Source: Actinokineospora alba (lineage in GTDB: Bacteria; Actinomycetota; Actinomycetes; Mycobacteriales; Pseudonocardiaceae). Taken from it: a stretch of 64,000 nt of DNA. Below are positions 32,945 to 40,886 of this stretch, piece by piece (position 1 is the first letter of the stretch; each line of letters opens with the position of its first letter). The notes under the pieces were generated by a model. It was not told the DNA's origin and did no database searches. It worked only from the letters and a program-made list of their open reading frames with translations. The position numbers and the translations under genes were made by a program. Location of the stretch: positions 6,944,001 through 7,008,000 of the forward strand of contig NZ_SNXU01000001.1 in assembly GCF_004362515.1 (NCBI RefSeq), given 5' to 3'.

Positions 32945-32956
32945 GTATTCGAATAC
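32945..32956. promoter_or_regulatory. Operator 1 (GTAT-N4-ATAC)
   Basis: GTATTCGAATAC is a perfect 12-bp palindrome in the 105-bp divergent spacer between patatin and TetR. Same half-sites as the next site. Confidence 0.65.
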
Positions 32957-32982
32957 CACCGGTAGGCGTATCTGAAGACCGG

Positions 32983-32998
32983 CGGTATCCTGATACCG
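32983..32998. promoter_or_regulatory. Operator 2 (GTAT-N4-ATAC)
   Basis: CGGTATCCTGATACCG contains GTATCCTGATAC. Its centre is 40 bp from operator 1, about four helical turns, so two TetR dimers could bind one face of the DNA. Confidence 0.65.
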
Positions 32999-33018
32999 GC
33001 GAGGGCTAAGGTGGTGGC

Positions 33019-33615
33019 ATGGCGAGACTGACGCGGGCCGAAAGCCAGGCGCGCACGCGAGCACATCTGGTGGCCACGGCGAAGGAGATGTTCCTCGCCG
33101 ACGGCTATTCGGTGACCTCACTGGAAAAGGTCGCCGACGCCGCCGGGTACTCCAAGGGCGCGGTGTACTCGAACTTCCGCAACAAGGACGAACTGTGCCT
33201 GGCGGTCCTCGATGACATCCACGCGGAGAAGGCCATGAAGATCGCCGAGGCGATCGCGGGCGCCGACACCATCGACGAACGCCTGTCGGCGTTCCAGAAG
33301 TGGGCCGAGGAGAACATCGGCAACGTCGGGTGGACCGCACTGGAGGTCGAGTTCGCGATCAGCGCGCGACGCGATGACGTGGTGCGCAAGGAACTGGCTA
33401 ACCGCGATCGGATGATCCGGGACCTGATCGCCGGGTTGATCACGGCTCAGGCGGAGGAACTGGGGATCAGGCTGCCGATGCCCGCCGACGCCGCCGCGAC
33501 CGCCCTGCTGAGCCTGGGGATCGGGCTCGGCCTGCAGCGGGCCATCGACCCGACGATCGAGGTGGCGGTGCTGACCGATCTGATTCGGATGCTCGCCGGT
33601 TCTTCCTCCCAGTAG
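33019..33615 (+). CDS. TetR-family regulator of the patatin/SDR/BVMO operon
   Basis: This 198-residue repressor-type protein has a helix-turn-helix in AKEMFLADGYSVTSLEKVAD and AAGYSKGAVYSNFRNKDELC. The C-terminal helical domain has a TetR_C-like end with LLSLGIGLGLQRAIDP. ATG 33019 lies 20 nt after operator 2. Divergence and the paired operators make control of 29622-32913 and of itself very likely. The inducer may be a ketone or lipid. Confidence 0.92.
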   Translation: MARLTRAESQARTRAHLVATAKEMFLADGYSVTSLEKVADAAGYSKGAVYSNFRNKDELCLAVLDDIHAEKAMKIAEAIAGADTIDERLSAFQKWAEENIGNVGWTALEVEFAISARRDDVVRKELANRDRMIRDLIAGLITAQAEELGIRLPMPADAAATALLSLGIGLGLQRAIDPTIEVAVLTDLIRMLAGSSSQ

Positions 33616-33642
33616 CCCGAAGCCGCTTTGTCCACACACGAC

Positions 33643-33680
33643 AGTGCGCCCCACACCGCCAGCGGCGTGGGGCGCACTGT
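33643..33680. terminator. Bidirectional terminator hairpin
   Basis: A 13-bp perfect stem (33643-33655 with 33668-33680) between convergent TetR and protease genes. Confidence 0.8.
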
Positions 33681-33688
33681 TCAGTGCC

Positions 33689-34630
33689 TTACGCCCGGTA
33701 TGCGGTCCACATGTTGCTCATCCGCTGGCTCTGGCCCGCGGTGAACTGGTTGTAGCAGGAGTCGTAGGAGTAGTCCATGTAGTTGTGAATCGGGTCCAGA
33801 CCCGGCAGCGAGCAGGAGTCGCGGCCGGCGGGGCAGCCGTTGGTGGAGCTGGACTGCGCCGGGGTGTCCGCGACCTCGTCATTGGTGGAGGTGCAGCCGC
33901 CCTGGAAGGTGTGGTACAGCCCCAGCCAGTGGCCCACCTCGTGCGTGCCGGTCTCGCCCAGGTTGTAGTTGGCGATGCCGCCGCCGGGCAGGGAGTCCCA
34001 GTGGACGCGGACGCCGTCGATGGCGGAGTTGCCGCTCCACGGGAACGTGGCGATGCCGAGGTAGCTGAAGTCGACCAGCCAGATGTTCAGCGCGTTCATG
34101 CCGCCCTGACGGGTCTGCGAACGGTACTTCGAGCTCGACTTGTCCTTGTGCCAGTTGTCGTTGAAGAAGCGGTCGACGCCCGCGAGGGTGAAGGTGAAGC
34201 CGGTGTTGGCGGCCTGCGAGGACTCCTGGCCGCCGAACGTCTTGTTGAGAACGTCGATCTGGGCGGCGATCTGCGCGTCGGTGACGTTGCCGTGGCCGTT
34301 GCTGCCCGCCATGACGTGGACGTAGGTCGGGATCGTGGCCGCGGCGAGGGCGCCCTGGGGAACGTACTTGCCCTCGGCGCGCTTCTGCTCGAGTAACTTC
34401 TTGCTCTGCGATTCGACGCGGGCGACGTCCCAGGCCGTCATCTCTTCGTGGTCGGGACCCCAACCGCCCCTCGCGGAGGAGTTCTGCTGCGGGGTGACAC
34501 ATTCTGCCGCGGTGTTGCCGTTGACGAACGCGGCGGCCGGTGCGGTCGAGGCCAGCGGGGTCATCGCGAGCGCCGCTGCGGCCAGCGTCGCGATACCTGC
34601 TGCGCGCAGGGTGGTGGGGGGACGTCCCAT
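33689..34630 (-). CDS. Secreted zinc metalloprotease (M43, pappalysin-like)
   Basis: The 313-residue preproprotein has a Sec signal (about residues 1-35), a propeptide with a conserved Cys (ECVTP), then a catalytic domain. THEVGHWLGLYH gives the extended HExxHxxGxxH zinc site near residue 230. A disulfide-rich loop (GGCTSTNDEV, GCPAGRDSC) and NYMDYSYDSC with the Met-turn follow, as in M43B cytophagalysins and ulilysin. It is expected to act outside the cell. The start ATG 34630 has AAGGAGAAGG upstream. It is alone on its strand. Confidence 0.93.
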   Translation of the reverse strand: MGRPPTTLRAAGIATLAAAALAMTPLASTAPAAAFVNGNTAAECVTPQQNSSARGGWGPDHEEMTAWDVARVESQSKKLLEQKRAEGKYVPQGALAAATIPTYVHVMAGSNGHGNVTDAQIAAQIDVLNKTFGGQESSQAANTGFTFTLAGVDRFFNDNWHKDKSSSKYRSQTRQGGMNALNIWLVDFSYLGIATFPWSGNSAIDGVRVHWDSLPGGGIANYNLGETGTHEVGHWLGLYHTFQGGCTSTNDEVADTPAQSSSTNGCPAGRDSCSLPGLDPIHNYMDYSYDSCYNQFTAGQSQRMSNMWTAYRA

Positions 34631-35072
34631 CGCCTTCTCCTTGGGCTTAGGGGGCAGGGCCGTCGAAACCTATGCGGGAGCGCGAATGTTTGGGAAGACT
34701 CTGCTCGGGCGGAAATTTTCCCGTTACCAGAGTTGTGGGAACATCGATTTGTTGCCGAACCGCATATAGGCAGGACAACTTGGCCAGCGGCCTCAGAGGT
34801 GGCCCTGGCGTCGGGTGCGGCCCGACGCGACGTCGACACCGGGTGCGCAAAACCGCCGTCTAGTGCTGAACCTAGCAAACGGCCCGCGCCGAATAGTCCG
34901 ATTCCCACAGATAAACCCGGCCTCGGCGCGCCCGCGGAATGGCGGCTCGACGTGCCGGAACACCGTGGATACGCTCGCCGAACCACCTCGCCGAGCGGGA
35001 GTGCGAGACGGTTTCCGGCTCGGCTCCACGGTTGCAGCGGAGGCAAGTGATGCTCACCCCGATGGCGGTCCG
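34631..35072. other. Divergent intergenic region between protease and cyclase
   Basis: No gene is confidently seen here. The cyclase frame is open back to 34815, with a possible GTG at 35001. A 9-codon ORF (GTG 35050 or ATG 35053, with GGAGG 4 nt before) ends TTGA, overlapping the TTG start at 35073. An imperfect palindrome (CGGGCGGAAATTTTCCCG) lies in the protease-proximal part. Confidence 0.45.
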
Positions 35073-36662
35073 TTGACCACCGGCGACCGCGCCCGACTGA
35101 ACCGGTCCCGCTCGCCGTTCGGCTCACCGCTGCTCGGCGGCGCCGACCAGGACCAGCGGACGCTGCGGATCCGGGTGCAGCTCCTGATCACCGTGAGTCT
35201 GGTGCTGGCCAACCTGATCGGGGCCGTGGTCGTCGCCGCGCTGCAGATCGTGGTCATCCCCGGCCCCGGCCTCGACGACCGCACCCGGATGGTCGCCATC
35301 ATCGGCGCGCCGACCTATGTGGTGGTGGCCCTGATCATCGGCTGGACCTGGGGCACCAAACGGGCGCTCGGGGTGCTGCGCTGGTCGATGGAACGCCGCG
35401 TCCCGACCGCCGCCGACCGCCGCGCCACGGTGCGCGTGCCGATGCGGCTGACCCTGATGCAGGCGTCGCTGTGGGGGCTGGCCACGGTGCTGTTCACCGG
35501 CACTTTCGCTTTCCTGCAGCCGAAACAGGTCCCGACGGTGGCGTTCACCGTCGGCTTCGCCGGCATCGTGGTCTGCGCGATCGCCTACCTGCTCACGGAG
35601 TTCGCGCTGCGCCCGGTCGCGGCGAAGGCGCTGACCAACGACCCGCCGACCAGGGTCGGCGGCGCGGGCGTTCTGGTGCGGATGCTGGTGTTCTGGTCGC
35701 TGGGCACGGGCGTGCCGGTGATCGGCGTGGTGGCGGTCGCCGTGTTCGCCTTGGCGCGCAAGAACGTCTCGACCGACCAGCTCGCCACGACCGTGATCGT
35801 CCTGGGCGGGATCGTGCTCGTCGTGGGCCTGCTGGTGATGGTCATCAACGCCCGCGCGACCGTCGCCCCCATCCAGTCCGTGCGCGACGGGCTGTCCCGG
35901 GTCCAGCGCGGCCAGTTGGATCTGGAGATCCCGGTCTACGACGGCACCGAGTTGGGCCTGCTGCAGGCGGGCTTCAATCGGATGGCGGCGGGGCTGCGCG
36001 AACGCGAGCGAATCCGCGACCTGTTCGGCAGGCACGTCGGCCAGTCGGTCGCCGACGAGGCCGTCGCCGACAGCGGAACCCACCTGGGCGGTGAGGTCTG
36101 CGAGGTGGCGGTGATCTTCGTCGACATCGTCGGCTCCACCACCCTGGCCGCCACCCGGCCACCGGAGGAAGTGGTGGGGCTGCTCAACCGGTTCTTCGCC
36201 GTCGTCGTCGACGAGATCGACGCCCACGGCGGCTTGGTCAACAAGTTCGTCGGCGACGCCGCCTTGGGCGTCTTCGGCGCCCCCGTCCCACTTGACGACA
36301 ACGCGGGCAGGGCATTGGCCGCCGCCCGCGCAATCGCGGCACGGCTGCCGGTGGAGGTTCCCGAGTGCCCGGCCGGGATCGGGGTCGCCGCCGGAATGGC
36401 GGTGGCGGGCAACATCGGCGACGAACGGCGGTTCGAGTACACGGTGATCGGCGACCCGGTGAACGAGGCGGCGCGGTTGACGGAACTGGCCAAGTCGGTG
36501 CCGGGTCGACTGGTCGCCTCGTCCCGCGCGGCAGCGGCGGCGGCTCCCGAGGAGGCGGCGCGTTGGCGTGCGACCGATACGGTCACGTTGCGCGGGCGGA
36601 CTGAGGACACCACGGTTGTCGTGCCGATCGTCGATCCGGCTGGAGTGGTGACGGGGAATTAG
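35073..36662 (+). CDS. Membrane-bound class III adenylate/guanylate cyclase with HAMP
   Basis: About 529 residues from TTG 35073; the exact start is uncertain and GTG 35001 is an alternative. Six hydrophobic segments occupy roughly residues 30-260. A HAMP linker (NARATVAPIQSVRDGLSRVQ, then RGQLDLEIPV) and a class III catalytic domain follow. Metal-binding Asp residues sit in VIFVDIVGSTTLA and NKFVGDAALGVFGAP, with Lys in NKF and Asp in TVIGDPVNEAARL, which favour ATP. RRFEYTVIGD supplies the transition-state region. The six-helix sensor resembles mycobacterial Rv1318c-type cyclases. A palindromic repeat follows its stop. Confidence 0.9.
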   Translation: MTTGDRARLNRSRSPFGSPLLGGADQDQRTLRIRVQLLITVSLVLANLIGAVVVAALQIVVIPGPGLDDRTRMVAIIGAPTYVVVALIIGWTWGTKRALGVLRWSMERRVPTAADRRATVRVPMRLTLMQASLWGLATVLFTGTFAFLQPKQVPTVAFTVGFAGIVVCAIAYLLTEFALRPVAAKALTNDPPTRVGGAGVLVRMLVFWSLGTGVPVIGVVAVAVFALARKNVSTDQLATTVIVLGGIVLVVGLLVMVINARATVAPIQSVRDGLSRVQRGQLDLEIPVYDGTELGLLQAGFNRMAAGLRERERIRDLFGRHVGQSVADEAVADSGTHLGGEVCEVAVIFVDIVGSTTLAATRPPEEVVGLLNRFFAVVVDEIDAHGGLVNKFVGDAALGVFGAPVPLDDNAGRALAAARAIAARLPVEVPECPAGIGVAAGMAVAGNIGDERRFEYTVIGDPVNEAARLTELAKSVPGRLVASSRAAAAAAPEEAARWRATDTVTLRGRTEDTTVVVPIVDPAGVVTGN

Positions 36663-36687
36663 GTTGGGCGGACGTGCGTTGCGGGGT

Positions 36688-36829
36688 GCCTGTTTGGGTG
36701 GTTCGCCTTGATTCGGGGACCCCGGAGAAGGACCTGCGCGGGTAAAGCGGGCAGGGTGAAGAAACTGCCCCGCGCCGCGAAAGTTTAGGTCCTTCTCCCC
36801 CCGAATCAAGGCGAACCACCCAAACAGGC
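36688..36829. repeat. 142-bp palindromic repeat, copy 2
   Basis: Perfect 31-bp arms (36688-36718 and 36799-36829) with an inner stem GAGAAGGACCT/AGGTCCTTCTC and a core that is the reverse complement of copy 1 with one difference. Relative to copy 1, three inner-stem pairs and one outer pair have changed together. It lies between the convergent cyclase and VOC genes. Confidence 0.9.
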
Positions 36830-36889
36830 CGTCAGGATTGGCCCCTTGCGACTCGGGGGTGGGAACGAGATCCCCTCCGTCGCGGGCGT

Positions 36890-37261
36890 CTAGGTGATCA
36901 GGGTCGTTTTCGGTCGTACGACACAGAATTCGTTGCCTTCAGGGTCAGCCAGCACCGTCCACGATTCCTCCCCCGTCTGCCCGATCTCGACCCTCGTGGC
37001 GCCAAGGCTGAGGATTCGATCGATCTCGGCCTCACGTTCCTCCGGGGACGAGGTCAAGTCCAGGTGCAGTCGGTTCTTGACCACCTTCCGATCCGTGACC
37101 GGCATGAAGCACAACCCGACCGAAGCCGTCTCATGCTCACCGACGACGACCTCCCGCTCCCGAACCGACAGGATCTTCCACCCCAGCACTTCAGCCCAGA
37201 AGCGGGCGAGGCCGAGCAGGTCGTGGGCGTCGATGACGATGTGGTGCAGCGATACGGGCAT
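36890..37261 (-). CDS. VOC-superfamily (glyoxalase-like) protein
   Basis: The 123-residue single VOC unit has HHIVIDAHDLLGLARFWAEV, LGWK, NRLHLDLTSS and TVLADPEGNEFCVV. Metal ligand positions are His (HHIVID), His (LHLDL) and Glu (GNEF), consistent with a functional metal site. Families of this size include dioxygenases, fosfomycin/bleomycin-type resistance proteins and isomerases; the substrate is unknown. Alternative upstream frames are not supported. It is divergent from the small membrane protein. Confidence 0.82.
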   Translation of the reverse strand: MPVSLHHIVIDAHDLLGLARFWAEVLGWKILSVREREVVVGEHETASVGLCFMPVTDRKVVKNRLHLDLTSSPEEREAEIDRILSLGATRVEIGQTGEESWTVLADPEGNEFCVVRPKTTLIT

Positions 37262-37344
37262 GCCACGAGTGTCCCCCGAACCACCGACACCGGCGATCAC
37301 GCGTTCCGCGTATGGTCGGCGCACTGAACGACGAGAGGACTGCC

Positions 37345-37590
37345 ATGTTCCGCATGCTCGGACTCGCGATCGCCGCTGTCGGCGCCGCCCACTTCGTCGC
37401 GCCCAAGGCGTTCGAGCCGGTCTCGGTGAAGGCGTTCCCCGAGGACACCGAGCAGTGGATCTACCGCAACGGGGCCACCGAGGTCGCCCTCGGCGCCGCG
37501 GTCGCCATGCGGCGCACGCGCAAGCTGGGCGTCCTGGGTCTGGCCGTCTACGGCGGGTGGCTGGGCAGCCGGGTTCTCGCGAACCGCTAG
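37345..37590 (+). CDS. Small membrane protein, DoxX-like
   Basis: The 81-residue protein has ATG 37345 preceded by GAGAGG at 6 nt. MLGLAIAAVGAAHFVAPKAF and a second weakly hydrophobic pair (GATEVALGAAVAMRRTRKLG, VLGLAVYGGWLGSRVLA) give two to three membrane segments, like truncated DoxX/COG4270 proteins. The function is unknown. Its stop overlaps the stop of the convergent TetR gene. Confidence 0.7.
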   Translation: MFRMLGLAIAAVGAAHFVAPKAFEPVSVKAFPEDTEQWIYRNGATEVALGAAVAMRRTRKLGVLGLAVYGGWLGSRVLANR

Positions 37591-38192
37591 TCGGGCCTGC
37601 CCAGCGCCCGGTCGATGAAGGCCAGCAGGGCGGGCAGCACCCTCTCGCCGGTGTCCCCTCGGGACAGCGGAAGCACAAGCACGTCGCTGATGGCGCCGAC
37701 GATGCCCGCGGCGGTGATCCCCGCGTCCTGGTCGGGGACCTCGCCCGCGGCGATGGCGGCGTTGATCGCGGTCGCCAAGATGTCGGAAAACGACTGGTGG
37801 AAGACCAGCCGCTCGGCTTCGACGAGCGGGTCGACCGGTTCGGCGATCAGCGCGTACGCCATTCTCGGTGAGCGCATCGCGCGGGTGCAGAACGTCTCGG
37901 CGGCGGCGAGGATCGACGCGCGGGCCGACGACGTCAGCTTTTCGGCACCCGCCTGGGACGTGGCGACGACCTCGCGGCTCACCGCCGTGCGGAAGACCTC
38001 GGCGAACAGTTCTCCCTTGCTGGGGAAGAACTGGTAGATCGACCCGGTCGCCACCTCGGCCCGCCGGGCGACCCCGGCCATCGAGCAGCCGGCGTAACCC
38101 TCCTCGACGACCAACTCGGTCGCCGCGCGGACGATGCGTTCTCGGGTCATGGCCTGCTTCTTGAGCACGGCCTCGGTCTTGCGATACGCCAC
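37587..38192 (-). CDS. TetR-family transcriptional regulator
   Basis: The 201-residue regulator is read from GTG 38192, giving the common VAYRKTEAV N-terminus. The helix-turn-helix is ATELVVEEGYAGCSMAGVAR, then RAEVATGSIYQFFPSKGELF. It is divergent from the acyl-CoA dehydrogenase/hydratase pair. A TTCAA-N12-TTGAA repeat (38200-38221) in the spacer could be its operator. It is likely a repressor of acyl-CoA oxidation genes, in the manner of FadR-type TetR proteins. Confidence 0.88.
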   Translation of the reverse strand: MAYRKTEAVLKKQAMTRERIVRAATELVVEEGYAGCSMAGVARRAEVATGSIYQFFPSKGELFAEVFRTAVSREVVATSQAGAEKLTSSARASILAAAETFCTRAMRSPRMAYALIAEPVDPLVEAERLVFHQSFSDILATAINAAIAAGEVPDQDAGITAAGIVGAISDVLVLPLSRGDTGERVLPALLAFIDRALGRPD

Positions 38193-38199
38193 CCGCGCA

Positions 38200-38221
38200 T
38201 TCAACCACCGCAAGAATTGAA
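38200..38221. promoter_or_regulatory. Weak inverted repeat upstream of acyl-CoA genes
   Basis: TTCAA at 38200-38204 and TTGAA at 38217-38221, 12 nt apart, in the divergent spacer. Short arms; a candidate TetR site only. Confidence 0.3.
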
Positions 38222-38289
38222 CCTTGCTTCAGACCTACACCGAGGGCTACCGTCGAAACGCGCCGACACCACCCCGACGGAGGAACCCG

Positions 38290-39936
38290 ATGCCCGCCAC
38301 GCATGAGGTCACCAACCAGGTTCCGCCACTGACCGGCTACGACGTCGCCGACTACCCGGCGCTGCTCGAAGGCCTGCGCCGCGAGGGGGCCGGGTGGGCG
38401 GAAGCCGACCTGCGCGCGCTCGGCACGCTCGCGGGCGGCGAGCAGGCGCAGGAGTGGGGCAGGCTGGTCGAGAAGTACCCGCCGGTGCTGCGCACCCACG
38501 ACCGCTTCGGCCACCGGGTCGACGAGGTCGACTTCCACACGCACTGGCACGACCTGATGACGGTCGCCGTCGAGAACGGGCTGCACGCGGCGCCGTGGCG
38601 GGACCGGCGGCCGGGGGCGCATGTGGCCCGCGCGGCGAAGATGTTCGTGTGGGGGCAGACCGATCCCGGGCACTTGTGCCCGATCTCGATGACCTACGCC
38701 GCCGTCCCCGCGCTGCGGGTCGAGCCGACGCTGGCCGCGGACTTCGAGCCGCTGCTGACCGCGTCGGTCTACGACTACGGGCTGCGTGAGCCCAGCGGCA
38801 AGCGGGGGCTGATCGCGGGCATGTCGATGACGGAGAAGCAGGGCGGCTCCGACGTGCGGGCCAACACGACCCGGGCCACGCCGAACAGCGACGGCACGTA
38901 CACCGTCGTCGGGCACAAGTGGTTCACCTCGGCGCCGATGTCGGACCTGTTCCTCACCCTCGCCCAGGCGCCCGGCGGGCTGACCTGCTTCCTGCTGCCG
39001 CGGGTGCTGCCCGACGGCACCAGGAACGCGCTTCGGTTGCAGCGCCTCAAGGACAAGCTCGGCAACCGCTCCAACGCGTCCTCGGAGATCGAGTACGACA
39101 ACGCCATCGGGTGGCGGGTCGGCGAGGAGGGGCGTGGGGTGCCGACGATCATCCAGATGGTCAACCTGACCCGCCTGGACTGCGCGGTCGGCTCGGCGTC
39201 CGGGATGCGCCAGGGCGTCGCCCAGGCGGTCCACCACGCGACCCACCGAGACGCTTTCGGGGCAAGGCTCATCGAACAGCCGCTGATGGTGAACGTCTTG
39301 GCCGACCTCGCGATCGAGGCGGAAGCGGCGACAGTCGTCGGGATGCGGCTCGCGGGAGCGGTCGACCGCGCCATCGCGGGCGACGAACACGAGGCGATGG
39401 TCCGCCGGGTCGGGCTGGCCGTGACCAAGTACTGGGTCTGCAAGCGCGCCCCCGCCCACGCGGCGGAAGCCCTGGAGTGCCTGGGCGGCAACGGGTATGT
39501 CGAGGAGTCCGGAATGCCCCGGCTCTACCGGGAGTCGCCACTGCCGTCCATCTGGGAGGGTTCCGGCAACGTCGCCGCACTGGATTCGCTGCGTGCCATG
39601 GCGAAGCAGCCGGAGTCGGTGGAGGCCTTCTTCGCCGAAGTCGACCTGGCCGCGGGGACCGACGCCCGGCTCGACAACGCGGTCGCCCGGGTCCGCAAGG
39701 AACTATCACACTTCGACGACATCCAGTACCGGGCACGGCGAATCGTCGAGTCAATGGCCTTGGTGCTGCAGGGTTCCCTGCTGGTCCGCCACGGACACCC
39801 AGCGGTCGCCGACGCCTTCTGCGCTTCACGTCTCGACAGCGATTGGGGCGTCGCTTTCGGCACCCTGCCCACGGGGATCGACACCACCACGATCATCGAG
39901 CGCGCGAAGCCACGCGGAGGAGACTTCGATGCCTGA
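38290..39936 (+). CDS. Acyl-CoA dehydrogenase, AidB-like
   Basis: This 548-residue flavoprotein is longer than ordinary acyl-CoA dehydrogenases (about 390). The layout matches AidB/IsoVD-type enzymes: AAKMFVWGQTDPGHLCPISM, GMSMTEKQGGSDVRANTTRA (flavin contact), VVGHKWFTSAPMSDLFL, RHRDAF-like HATHRDAFGARLIEQPLM, and LECLGGNGYVEESGMPRLYR near the catalytic base region. An about 100-residue C-terminal helical extension ends it. GGAGGAAC precedes ATG 38290. It overlaps the enoyl-CoA hydratase by 8 nt, so a role in acyl-CoA oxidation fits better than DNA alkylation defence. Confidence 0.92.
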   Translation: MPATHEVTNQVPPLTGYDVADYPALLEGLRREGAGWAEADLRALGTLAGGEQAQEWGRLVEKYPPVLRTHDRFGHRVDEVDFHTHWHDLMTVAVENGLHAAPWRDRRPGAHVARAAKMFVWGQTDPGHLCPISMTYAAVPALRVEPTLAADFEPLLTASVYDYGLREPSGKRGLIAGMSMTEKQGGSDVRANTTRATPNSDGTYTVVGHKWFTSAPMSDLFLTLAQAPGGLTCFLLPRVLPDGTRNALRLQRLKDKLGNRSNASSEIEYDNAIGWRVGEEGRGVPTIIQMVNLTRLDCAVGSASGMRQGVAQAVHHATHRDAFGARLIEQPLMVNVLADLAIEAEAATVVGMRLAGAVDRAIAGDEHEAMVRRVGLAVTKYWVCKRAPAHAAEALECLGGNGYVEESGMPRLYRESPLPSIWEGSGNVAALDSLRAMAKQPESVEAFFAEVDLAAGTDARLDNAVARVRKELSHFDDIQYRARRIVESMALVLQGSLLVRHGHPAVADAFCASRLDSDWGVAFGTLPTGIDTTTIIERAKPRGGDFDA

Positions 39937-40771
39937 GACCCTGCGCACCGAAACCGAGGCGGGCGTCCGATCGATCATCCTGTCGCGTGCGGCCGAGTAC
40001 AACACCATCACCTTGGCCCTACGCGACGAACTCGGGGCGGCGATAGACGAAGCCGATGACGACCCGGAAGTCCGCGTGATCCTGCTGCGCGCCGAGGGAG
40101 CCGCGTTTTGCGCGGGTTATGGCTTGGACTGGTCGACGGAACTACAGGCAACCGAGGCGACCATGGACCGGGCGTGGGACTCGGTGATGGACATGCGCGA
40201 GATGTCAAGGTTCGTCGACACCTACATGAAGCTCTGGTACGCCACCAAACCCACGATTTCGGCGGTACAGGGCTGGTGCATAGCGGGCGGCACGGACATG
40301 GTCCTGTGCTCGGACATCATCATTGCCGGCGAGGGAGCCTCCTTCGGCTACCCACCCTCACGGGTGTGGGGCACCCCGACGACCGCGATGTGGGTCTACC
40401 GCCTCGGCTTCGAGAAGGCCAAGCGCTACCTCCTGACCGGCGACGAAATCCGGGCGAAAGAGGCGGCGGACATAGGCCTGATCCTCGAATGCGTCCCGGA
40501 TGACCAGCTGCTGGACCACGCCACCGCACTCGCCGAGCGGATGGCTCAGGTCCCACTCAACCAGCTGCGGATGCTGAAGCTGCTCTGCAACCAGACCGCG
40601 GAGAACATGGGCATCAGCTCCACCAGGACACTCGGCACCCTGTTCGACGGCGTGGCAAGGCACACCCAGGAAGGCCGAGACTTCGTGGAACGTTCCGCCA
40701 CCATCGGAATCCGCGAAGCAGTACGAGAACGCGACAACCCTTTCGGCGATTACGGCTCACGCCCCCGCTGA
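39929..40771 (+). CDS. Enoyl-CoA hydratase/isomerase (crotonase family)
   Basis: The 280-residue crotonase has ILLRAEGAAFCAGYGLDWS as the first oxyanion half and QGWCIAGGTDMVLCSDIIIA as the second, with GYPPSRVWGTPTTAM in the active-site region. The usual catalytic Glu of hydratases is not obvious at the expected place (SRVWGTPT), so isomerase or other crotonase chemistry is possible. ATG 39929 sits inside the 3' end of the dehydrogenase gene, with GGAGGAGA upstream. It is the second gene of the operon. Confidence 0.9.
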   Translation: MPETLRTETEAGVRSIILSRAAEYNTITLALRDELGAAIDEADDDPEVRVILLRAEGAAFCAGYGLDWSTELQATEATMDRAWDSVMDMREMSRFVDTYMKLWYATKPTISAVQGWCIAGGTDMVLCSDIIIAGEGASFGYPPSRVWGTPTTAMWVYRLGFEKAKRYLLTGDEIRAKEAADIGLILECVPDDQLLDHATALAERMAQVPLNQLRMLKLLCNQTAENMGISSTRTLGTLFDGVARHTQEGRDFVERSATIGIREAVRERDNPFGDYGSRPR

Positions 40772-40886
40772 CACATCACCACCACAACGTCACGAAAGCT
40801 CGTCACCACCCCCGAGCAAACCTCAAGGGACGTCCCCTTCGTCCGGACGGGCCAGCGGGGATCGGTGGTGTTGTGGGCAGCTTGAG

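Noticed and set aside
35124..36809. Long minus-strand frame opposite the cyclase
   Set aside because: Shadow frame. The plus strand carries HAMP and class III cyclase motifs. Its start lies in the palindromic repeat, which explains peptide similarity to another shadow frame at 11310.
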